Assembly: GCA_014379305.1 (NCBI GenBank) | Contig: JACMMB010000204.1 | Span: 1-12,477, forward strand | Direction of reading: 5' to 3' | Source of the DNA: Akkermansiaceae bacterium | GTDB taxonomy: Bacteria > Verrucomicrobiota > Verrucomicrobiia > Verrucomicrobiales > Akkermansiaceae | Length of the DNA stretch: 12,477 nucleotides | Part shown: positions 7,402 to 12,477 of the stretch, one piece after another | Layout: every line of letters starts with the position of its first letter | Numbering within the stretch: position 1 is the stretch's first letter | Made by a program: the position numbers and the translations under genes | The notes under the pieces: generated by a model | The model's input: the letters and a program-made list of their open reading frames with translations, nothing else | The model's database searches: none | What the model was told of the DNA's origin: nothing

Positions 7402-8835
7402 TCAGCTTGAGAAATCTTTAGCGGCTATCTCGGATTCGGCAGCCTTGGCAATGCGGAGGAGGATGGATTCGCCAAGGCGAGGGGCCAGGATTTGGATGCC
7501 TACCGGCAGGTTGTCCGAACCATCGTAAGAGGTTGTTCCACAGGGTATGGAGATGGCCGGGAAGCCAGAAAGGTTGGCCGCAATGGTGAAGATATCGGAA
7601 AGGTAGTCTTGGAGCGGATCATCCGAACAAGCTCCGATTTTCCGGGCTGGAGTCGGGCAAACAGGCGATATGATTGCATCGACAAGTTGAAACGCTTGCT
7701 GGAAATCGCGAGTGATCAGTTGGCGGACTTTTTGGGCGCGGCTGTAGTAGGCATCATAGTATCCTGACGAAAGCACATAAGTTCCCAGGATGATGCGTCG
7801 TTTGACCTCGGGGCCGAAGCCGTTTTCGCGAGATTGATAATAAAGGTCAATGATATCGGAAGGGTTCGGGGCCGCGTTTCCGTATCGAATACCATCGAAT
7901 CGAGAGAGATTTGATGAAGCTTCCGCCGGGGCAATGACGTAATAAGTGGCGACGACGTAGGAAGTATGCGGTAAGGATATTGGAATAATCTCAGCACCTT
8001 GATTTTCCAGCTTGCTGATACACTTCTCAACATTTTTCCGAACGCCCGCATGAATGCCCTCGGTGAAGTATTCCGCTGGAATGCCTATCTTCAATCCTTT
8101 TACACCCTGGTTGATCTCGGCGAGATAATCAGGCACGGGTTCATTGAGAGAGGTCGTATCCCTTGGATCGTGCCCGGCGATAGCTTGAAGAATGTGCGCG
8201 GCATCGTCAACGGATCGGGTAATGGGGCCGACCTGATCCAAGGAAGAAGCGAATGCAACAAGACCGTAGCGGGATACCCGCCCGTAGGTCGGCTTGAGTC
8301 CGACCACGCCGCAATGCGAAGCCGGCTGACGGATCGAACCTCCGGTATCGGATCCGAGCGCTGCCAATGCGGTATGGTCGGCCACGGCCGCAGCTGATCC
8401 GCCGGATGATCCACCCGCGATTCGGTCATGGTCGTGTGGATTACGCGTTAATTGAATCGCAGAGTTTTCAGTGGCTGAACCCATTGCGAATTCGTCCATG
8501 TTCATGCGTCCGAAAGGAATAGCTCCTGCGGTTTTTAATTTTTTGATAACCGTTGCATCATAAGGAGATATATAACCTTTCACGAGAAATTTAGATCCAC
8601 AGGAACACACCTCTCCCAAGACGTTGATGTTGTCTTTAATCGCGATTGGAATACCTCCGAGAGGTTTTGAAATGTCTGCCTCTTGCGCATCGGCAAGAGC
8701 TTTTTCCAAGTTGTATGAAACGTATGCTTGAACTTGGGAATCGCGTTCAATGATTTGCTCGGAAATTGATTCGATTAATTTTGTTGGGTTCGTTTCACCA
8801 CTGAGGAGCTGCTGGCGGATGCTGGTTATGGTCAT
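7402..8835 (-). CDS. gatA: Asp-tRNA(Asn)/Glu-tRNA(Gln) amidotransferase subunit A
   Basis: GatA is the glutaminase subunit of GatCAB. It releases ammonia from glutamine so that GatB can convert mischarged Glu-tRNA(Gln) or Asp-tRNA(Asn) to the correct amide. The 477-residue protein is of the amidase-signature family with the full Ser-cisSer-Lys triad: K67 (AIKDN), S143 in AGGSSGGSAAA and S167 in SDTGGSIRQPAS. The C-terminal phrase LPVGIQILAP is also typical. A GTG at 8850 would add five residues, but the ATG at 8833-8835 gives the normal family beginning MTITSIRQQLLSGE and is preferred. No Shine-Dalgarno motif is seen at either start. It lies 30 bases after gatC. gatB is not in the window, which is common in genomes where gatCA and gatB are separated. 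Its presence implies indirect aminoacylation for Gln and/or Asn. Confidence 0.97.
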   Translation of the reverse strand: MTITSIRQQLLSGETNPTKLIESISEQIIERDSQVQAYVSYNLEKALADAQEADISKPLGGIPIAIKDNINVLGEVCSCGSKFLVKGYISPYDATVIKKLKTAGAIPFGRMNMDEFAMGSATENSAIQLTRNPHDHDRIAGGSSGGSAAAVADHTALAALGSDTGGSIRQPASHCGVVGLKPTYGRVSRYGLVAFASSLDQVGPITRSVDDAAHILQAIAGHDPRDTTSLNEPVPDYLAEINQGVKGLKIGIPAEYFTEGIHAGVRKNVEKCISKLENQGAEIIPISLPHTSYVVATYYVIAPAEASSNLSRFDGIRYGNAAPNPSDIIDLYYQSRENGFGPEVKRRIILGTYVLSSGYYDAYYSRAQKVRQLITRDFQQAFQLVDAIISPVCPTPARKIGACSDDPLQDYLSDIFTIAANLSGFPAISIPCGTTSYDGSDNLPVGIQILAPRLGESILLRIAKAAESEIAAKDFSS

Positions 8836-8865
8836 TGGTATGCGGATCACAAAATTGAAAGAGAA

Positions 8866-9156
8866 TCAGGCATCGGCCACGACTTTTGGGACCTTGATTT
8901 GCGACTGGGATTGATCGGGGGCATTATGGAGAACCAAATCGAGCGCAAGACTTTCGCCCGGTAAATCATCGCGCATGCTTCCTAGAAGAAGACTTTGATC
9001 GCCTTTCAAGTCATCGGGAAGATACGCTGCGGAAAGCGACTCAACATGTGACAGTATGGACTCCAGCTGAATCTGGAAGGTAGCGACTTCTTCGCTTGAG
9101 AGATCCAAGCGTGCCAGCTTGGCTACATATCGGACATCAATGCGGGTGTTTGGCAT
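8866..9156 (-). CDS. gatC: Asp-tRNA(Asn)/Glu-tRNA(Gln) amidotransferase subunit C
   Basis: This 96-residue protein is GatC, the small subunit that wraps around GatA and helps assemble GatCAB. The N-terminal helix pair shows the family pattern IDVRYVAKLARLDLSSEEV (residues 6-24). The middle contains LESILSHVESL, and the C-terminal third has the usual LRDD-like phrase (MRDDLPGESL), followed by NAPD and VPKVV near the end. The frame could begin at a TTG at 9192, but the ATG at 9154-9156 gives the normal GatC N-terminus and length. No Shine-Dalgarno is visible ahead of it. It is the first gene of a probable five-gene minus-strand operon continuing through gatA, eboE, cyclophilin and gluconokinase. 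I could not identify convincing -35/-10 boxes upstream. Confidence 0.94.
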   Translation of the reverse strand: MPNTRIDVRYVAKLARLDLSSEEVATFQIQLESILSHVESLSAAYLPDDLKGDQSLLLGSMRDDLPGESLALDLVLHNAPDQSQSQIKVPKVVADA

Positions 9157-9196
9157 CGCACGCAGATTTAGGGATGGTGAATGCAGATGCAAGGGA

Positions 9197-9218
9197 TATC
9201 AGGGATGAATACCTGATA
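9197..9218. promoter_or_regulatory. inverted repeat in the gatC leader region
   Basis: TATCAGG (9197-9203) and CCTGATA (9212-9218) are perfect 7-base complements separated by 8 bases. A further TTCAGG follows at 9229-9234. The pair could form a hairpin in the gatC 5' leader or be an operator. A similar sequence, TCAGGGATGA, occurs at the end of the nitrate reductase gene (2726-2735). No regulator can be assigned. Confidence 0.3.
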
Positions 9219-9303
9219 ATTTAAATGATTCAGGATGTAACACGATAGAACGGGCGTGAATATTTTTTTAGAATTCTTTGAACGTATTGAAATCTTGAAG
9301 GTC

Positions 9304-9441
9304 TATTATTCTTGAAAGCCGACAATGTCGCGTTTTCATGTAAGGGTGTAACAGCAGTTGTCTTCCTGACCTCATGGGTGTGGGTAATGGTTAGACAACC
9401 TTTTGACCGCCGGAGAAGGGACTCTCCGGCGGTCTTTTTTT
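9304..9441 (+). ncRNA. candidate small RNA ending at the orphan plus-strand terminator
   Basis: No plus-strand protein gene precedes the terminator at 9405-9441, so it should end a non-coding transcript. A TATTAT at 9304-9309 could be a -10 box, although no good -35 sits at the right distance. Between them, GTTGTCT (9357-9363) pairs perfectly with AGACAAC (9393-9399). The stem can be extended by CC/GG across a small internal loop, and the terminator stem follows 5 bases later. The hairpin and terminator are seen directly; the transcript and its 5' end are inferred. The sequence does not match tmRNA, RNase P RNA or SRP RNA core motifs as I know them, and 6S RNA is unlikely because the 3' end folds on itself. 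Confidence 0.4.
9405..9441 (+). terminator. strong intrinsic terminator, plus-strand orientation
   Basis: GACCGCCGGAGA (9405-9416) and TCTCCGGCGGTC (9423-9434) form a perfect 12-bp GC-rich stem around a 6-base loop, followed at once by seven T residues (9435-9441). Read on the minus strand the hairpin is followed by AAAAGG, so it does not serve the hydrolase gene that ends at 9469. It is a one-way terminator facing right. Confidence 0.88.
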
Positions 9442-9468
9442 ATTCTAGTTTAAAATTTCAGCCGTTTC

Positions 9469-11100
9469 CTATCGCGCAGCCCGGGCTACTTTCTTTGGAC
9501 CGTTTTCCGGGTAATTAAGGAGCTTTTCCTGTTTGAGATGGAGAAGAAGGATGCGTTTTACCTCTTCAGACGCCTCTGGATTGTCCGGCACCCCGTGATT
9601 GCAACTGACTATTTTTTCCGAAGAAACGGATTCAATATGCGAGGACCAGTATGGCACAACTCCATCGCTGCTTTCAGGTGTGTCGCCCTGGCCTTTGTCG
9701 CCGATAATAGAGTGAAAGGTCATGGTTTTGGGTAGGGCAATTTGATTGAGTCCGATAAATCCGCGGCTTTTGGGCGACAGGCTGCTTATGGATGTAGGTG
9801 GCCGGATCTGATCGAGAGGGACGTCCACCTCCAGAATCTCCCGGGCACTATGGATGCTGGCGTCGAGTAGGCCAACTGTCAAAGTTTTAGGCAGGCGTAT
9901 GAGGTTGGAAATCAAGGCAGTGCCACGAAATGAGGCCATGGGGCTTCCTCGGTGCGGCACCGCCATAAATACCACACGTTTGGGATCGGTGAGGGGCTTG
10001 TAAAGAAGACCTTCCTTGATGAGAAGCTTGGTCTCGGGTTTTACATCCAGCTTGTCGATGGGGGTTTTGAAGTGAGCATTATAAAGTTTGGTTTTGGGGT
10101 CGGAAATAGCTGTGCGGGTGAGCAGGCCACCCATGGAATGGGAAAGGATGACCATTTTTTTCAGGTTGTCGTCGGGACCCTTTGATCGAGCGAAATTACC
10201 TGCTTCGCCCATTATTTGGCGAAAGCGCATGGCGTTGTATAACCAAGGAGTGCCTGTGGGGTAATTATAGAACCATACCTGGTATTTCTCCCTGAACCAA
10301 GGTTCTGGCGATAAGTCGTTGATGATGTGTCGGTATGCGTCCGGGCTTGAGACTAGGCCGTGAACCATGACGAGGGGGATTTTGCCAGGGTCGTAAGGCT
10401 GTAGAAAGTAGAGACCTGTTTCCTTGCTATACCTTTCCGGGATAAGAACATTCTGGATGCGAAGGTTATCCAAGTCGCACATATGCCAGAAAAACTCGAT
10501 GGGAGCTGTCCAGTCAGCTGCTAGATGATGGGTTATCTTGCCAACCTGATGGTCATCTGCAACCCAGCGTTTGTTGAAATGCCATTGGGGAATGGGAGTA
10601 TTGAAATCGAGTATGACGGTAATGTTGCGCGGTTGGCCGTTTGGGGGAAAAAAGGGGGGTCGGGAGATGCCTACCGGGGAAGTGGCAGTCCAGGCGACTG
10701 CAGGTATGCCCAGGCCAGGTTCTATTCTATACCGATCTTTGTTACTGACTTTGTAGGCAGTGGAGGGAAATAAGGAGTCGATTTTTGCGAGGTTTGCATT
10801 GGAATTATTCGGGGCTGAGATGACTGTGTTAATCATCTGGGCGCGTGAAGTCCAATCGCCCGGGCCGCAACGCAGCTTGTCGAAAAGAATTCTAACAGAT
10901 TCGTTATAAGCAGTTTCAGCGTCAGGCCACTCGGATTTTTTATTCGGGTCCGCGAGGATATTCCAACATTGGCGGGCGTTTTGGATAACAGTTGGAGCCG
11001 GAGCGCGCGACGCGAAGGGGAGGTTTCGGCAGACCGGAGGTTGAGGCGCTCCGCATTGACAGAAAAAGACAAGTGGGCAAAGGAAGAGGAGTAATCGCAT
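9469..11100 (-). CDS. exported alpha/beta-hydrolase (lipase/esterase-like)
   Basis: This 543-residue protein begins with a short basic residue and a hydrophobic run (MRLLLFLCPLVFFCQCG), consistent with a signal peptide. C16 near its end is not in a standard lipobox, because glutamine precedes it. A long N-terminal region of unclear function runs to about residue 235. The alpha/beta-hydrolase core follows, with VMVHGL (244-249, oxyanion side), a nucleophile elbow LSHSMGG with S322, the probable acid D479 in SSDGVVPYWS and the probable base H502 in CNHG. The elbow has serine where the usual G-x-S-x-G has its first glycine. The local pattern around HGL and AVPHRGSP suggests a triacylglycerol lipase/esterase-like or GPI-inositol-deacylase-like fold. 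Substrate is unknown. The ATG at 11098-11100 is preferred over the adjacent upstream GTG. It appears to be monocistronic. Confidence 0.8.
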   Translation of the reverse strand: MRLLLFLCPLVFFCQCGAPQPPVCRNLPFASRAPAPTVIQNARQCWNILADPNKKSEWPDAETAYNESVRILFDKLRCGPGDWTSRAQMINTVISAPNNSNANLAKIDSLFPSTAYKVSNKDRYRIEPGLGIPAVAWTATSPVGISRPPFFPPNGQPRNITVILDFNTPIPQWHFNKRWVADDHQVGKITHHLAADWTAPIEFFWHMCDLDNLRIQNVLIPERYSKETGLYFLQPYDPGKIPLVMVHGLVSSPDAYRHIINDLSPEPWFREKYQVWFYNYPTGTPWLYNAMRFRQIMGEAGNFARSKGPDDNLKKMVILSHSMGGLLTRTAISDPKTKLYNAHFKTPIDKLDVKPETKLLIKEGLLYKPLTDPKRVVFMAVPHRGSPMASFRGTALISNLIRLPKTLTVGLLDASIHSAREILEVDVPLDQIRPPTSISSLSPKSRGFIGLNQIALPKTMTFHSIIGDKGQGDTPESSDGVVPYWSSHIESVSSEKIVSCNHGVPDNPEASEEVKRILLLHLKQEKLLNYPENGPKKVARAAR

Positions 11101-11112
11101 CACAGAGTCACT

Positions 11113-11141
11113 TTTTTAAATCGGTACTGTGGTGAAGCCAA
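11113..11141 (-). promoter_or_regulatory. candidate promoter of the hydrolase gene
   Basis: On the minus strand TTGGCT (11141-11136) and TAAAAA (11118-11113) are separated by exactly 17 bases, each matching its consensus hexamer at four of six positions. The start codon at 11100 would follow after a very short leader. Spacing is ideal but the hexamers are weak. Confidence 0.3.
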
Positions 11142-11160
11142 GACGGAACGCTTTTCACGC

Positions 11161-11186
11161 CAAGCCATTCCATCATGGTGGGCTTG
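11161..11186 (-). terminator. hairpin just after the DUF420 gene, possible weak terminator
   Basis: CAAGCC (11161-11166) pairs with GGCTTG (11181-11186), with an inner CCA/TGG possible in the loop, starting two bases after the DUF420 stop codon. The minus strand after the hairpin has no U-run (it continues TGGCGTGAAAAG), so it is either a weak or factor-assisted terminator or a 3'-end stabilising hairpin. Confidence 0.3.
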
Positions 11187-11188
11187 CC

Positions 11189-11806
11189 CTAATAATAAGG
11201 TCTCAGCATCAGGTAACAAATCGGCCCAGTGACAGCCACATACAGCCATATTGGAAAGACCCATCTGGCCATGCTTCGGTGGTCATTGAATCGATTTGTC
11301 CAGGCGGCAATAAAGGTCAGCAAAATCAAAGGCAAACTAATCGCCGCTGCCATGATATGACTGATTAACAAGACCATGTAAACTGGTCTCATCGTTCCCA
11401 CCGCTTTGAGTTCATCTATATTCAGATCCCCGTCGTGATTAATGTCTCCGAACAGCGTTTCGATATTTGTGAAATGGTAAACCACATAACCGAGCAGAAA
11501 TATCGTGGAAAGCCCCATCGCCCCAAGAATCAGTTTTTTATGAAGGCCGATCTTTCCCAATTTAACCGCGAACAAAGCCATAATCAGCACGGCAGCGACC
11601 AAACTGTTGATCATCGCATGGGTCGCAGGTAAAAAATTCAGGGAAACACCCTCGGGCAAAGGAATTCTCAAATCCGGCTGCCTCATTAACCCTACCAAGA
11701 TAAGAACCAGCACCGTGACTATCCAAGCAACGGTTTTAAGGATTTTTGAAAGTTGGTAGTTGGGCTTCTTTGAAAGCCACTGACTGCGTTCTTCGGATGG
11801 TGTCAT
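11189..11806 (-). CDS. DUF420 (CtaM/YozB-like) membrane protein with an inserted EF-hand loop
   Basis: This 205-residue protein has five predicted membrane helices (about 21-41, 64-84, 92-111, 140-168, 182-201) and the conserved DUF420 pattern: a His-containing ATHAMINS (61-68), YVVYHF, MRPVYMVLLISHI (139-151) and RWVFPIWLYVAVTGPICYLML (181-201). Family members such as CtaM assist maturation of haem-copper oxidases. Histidines H63, H111 and H150 are at or next to helices and could contact haem or metal. The loop between helices 3 and 4 carries a complete EF-hand calcium loop, DINHDGDLNIDE (121-132). Positive residues cluster on the loops expected inside, which places the EF-hand loop in the periplasm. 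The frame is open far upstream, but the ATG at 11804-11806, 19 bases after the SCO-like gene stop, gives the normal family length. An ATG at 11839 is the alternative start. Confidence 0.85.
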   Translation of the reverse strand: MTPSEERSQWLSKKPNYQLSKILKTVAWIVTVLVLILVGLMRQPDLRIPLPEGVSLNFLPATHAMINSLVAAVLIMALFAVKLGKIGLHKKLILGAMGLSTIFLLGYVVYHFTNIETLFGDINHDGDLNIDELKAVGTMRPVYMVLLISHIMAAAISLPLILLTFIAAWTNRFNDHRSMARWVFPIWLYVAVTGPICYLMLRPYY

Positions 11807-11825
11807 GTGGCTGCAACTGTCAGAT

Positions 11826-12477
11826 CTACGGGGTCTCATCCTTATCAAGCTCTTTGCTAATAACCCCGAATATCTCTTCCCGGATTTTTTCGTAAAGTCC
11901 CGGATTGAGCTTTCGCCCCTCTTCGGATCTCGCATCCGCAAGCGGCCATTTACCGATCACATTGAATTCCCTGTCCACAACGATGAGACCCATGTCGTGT
12001 TTGAATTTACCGTTTTCATCGATGTCCGCCGGATCGGTGCGTTCGCGAATCCCGAAAAACTTGAGTGTGTTTTCAAGATATTCATGCGTTGTCTTTTCCT
12101 CGCCCGCATTCAGAAACCACCAGTTTTCCGGTTCGGCTCCAAGCGCATCGGCGTATTTCTTCAGCTTACCAACCTTGTCAATTTCAGGGTCTACACTGAC
12201 GCAGACCATGTGGAAATCCGGGTCACCTTTGAACTCATCATAAATCGCCCGCAGTTCGGCACCGTTTCTTACCGCGCAATGCGGACAGACTGCGAAAAAT
12301 TCCGCAACCACCCACACCTTGCCTCGTAAATCGGATAGCTTCACATTGGCACCCGTCTGATTGCTTGCTGAAAGATCCCGTCCAATGGGAAACCACTGTT
12401 TTGGCTCATCTTGACCCACATTAACAAATTCAGGAGACTCCGCCGCCTTTGCTCTGATACGTGGCACGATCACGAAA
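11826..12477 (-). CDS. SCO-like thioredoxin-fold protein (5' end outside window)
   Basis: The frame runs off the right edge. A GTG at 12473 is present, but the codon before it is also coding (F) and the visible residues FVIVPRIRAK look like the end of an N-terminal membrane anchor, so the true start is beyond the window. The domain resembles SCO/redoxin proteins that deliver copper to, or reduce, the CuA site of cytochrome oxidase: VKLSDLRGKVWVVAEFF, then a C63-P-H-C66 motif, VCVSVDPE (90-97) and KHDMGLIVVD (158-167) with H159 at the place of the SCO histidine (numbering from the GTG). Classical SCO proteins use CxxxC, whereas this one has CxxC as in thioredoxins. It is followed at 19 bases by the DUF420 gene, an arrangement common at the end of cytochrome oxidase operons, so the oxidase genes probably lie to the right of the window. 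Confidence 0.82.
   Translation of the reverse strand, partial: FVIVPRIRAKAAESPEFVNVGQDEPKQWFPIGRDLSASNQTGANVKLSDLRGKVWVVAEFFAVCPHCAVRNGAELRAIYDEFKGDPDFHMVCVSVDPEIDKVGKLKKYADALGAEPENWWFLNAGEEKTTHEYLENTLKFFGIRERTDPADIDENGKFKHDMGLIVVDREFNVIGKWPLADARSEEGRKLNPGLYEKIREEIFGVISKELDKDETP

Larger units (their letters stand above)
9157..9468. other. 312-base intergenic region between gatC and the hydrolase gene
   Basis: No credible protein gene is present. The right third holds a strong plus-strand terminator (9405-9441), preceded by a 7-bp hairpin (9357-9399). The left part is AT-rich and holds an inverted repeat (9197-9218) in the gatC leader. A small palindrome, CGACAATGTCG, is at 9320-9330. Because gatC and the hydrolase gene are both on the minus strand, the region should also hold the gatC promoter, which I could not pinpoint. 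Confidence 0.7.

Noticed and set aside
9405..9441. Terminator serving the minus-strand hydrolase gene
   Set aside because: On the minus strand the stem is preceded by the A-run and followed by AAAAGG, so there is no U-tract in that direction.
9312..9518. Plus-strand ORF of 68 codons across the intergenic region
   Set aside because: It starts with TTG, runs straight through the strong terminator stem and into the hydrolase 3' end, and has no recognisable protein features.
11807..11941. N-terminal extension of the DUF420 protein by 45 residues
   Set aside because: The extra residues are highly charged, overlap the SCO-like coding sequence by over 100 bases and are not part of the family; the ATG at 11806 gives the normal length.
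1..12477. CRISPR array, tRNA, rRNA, insertion sequence or phage genes
   Set aside because: No regularly spaced repeats, cloverleaf-like sequence with a CCA end, transposase-like protein or terminal inverted repeats were seen.

Overview
The window looks like a chromosomal segment from a heterotrophic bacterium of the phylum Verrucomicrobiota. This placement is inferred from family-level recognition of several proteins: a BatA-type membrane protein end, a secreted protein with an alanine-rich helical-repeat and proline-rich tail, a compact assimilatory nitrate reductase, EboE, and an SCO-like/DUF420 pair. It was not tested by a search. Shine-Dalgarno motifs are weak or absent ahead of most genes. 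Almost everything is read from the minus strand; only the gene fragment at the left edge lies on the plus strand.

Layout from left to right. (1) 1-348, plus strand: the C-terminal end of a BatA-type membrane protein. It converges on, and overlaps by 4 bases, a GC-rich UGT-like glycosyltransferase (345-1586). (2) 1685-2608: a secreted protein of unknown function with a helical-repeat core and a proline-rich tail, preceded by a strikingly AT-rich promoter region. (3) 2726-4942: a cytoplasmic assimilatory nitrate reductase (NasA/NarB type) with no other nitrogen gene beside it. (4) 5087-9156: a tightly packed probable operon transcribed gatC - gatA - eboE - cyclophilin - gluconokinase, with gaps of 26 to 37 bases and a 4-base start/stop overlap at the last junction. 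(5) 9157-9468: a 312-base intergenic region containing a very strong intrinsic terminator oriented for the plus strand, although no plus-strand gene precedes it. This is a candidate small RNA locus. (6) 9469-11100: an exported alpha/beta-hydrolase. (7) 11189-12477: a DUF420 (CtaM-like) membrane protein and, running off the right edge, an SCO-like thioredoxin-fold protein. This pair is typical of the end of a cytochrome oxidase operon.

Taken together the genes are mostly housekeeping: indirect aminoacylation by the GatCAB amidotransferase, gluconate entry into the pentose phosphate pathway, nitrate assimilation and terminal oxidase maturation. I see no defence system, CRISPR array, mobile element, tRNA or rRNA. 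The observations most worth following are the orphan plus-strand terminator with folded sequence ahead of it, the EF-hand loop inserted in the DUF420 protein, the EboE gene away from any other ebo gene, the CPHC motif in the SCO-like protein, and the unknown helical-repeat secreted protein.
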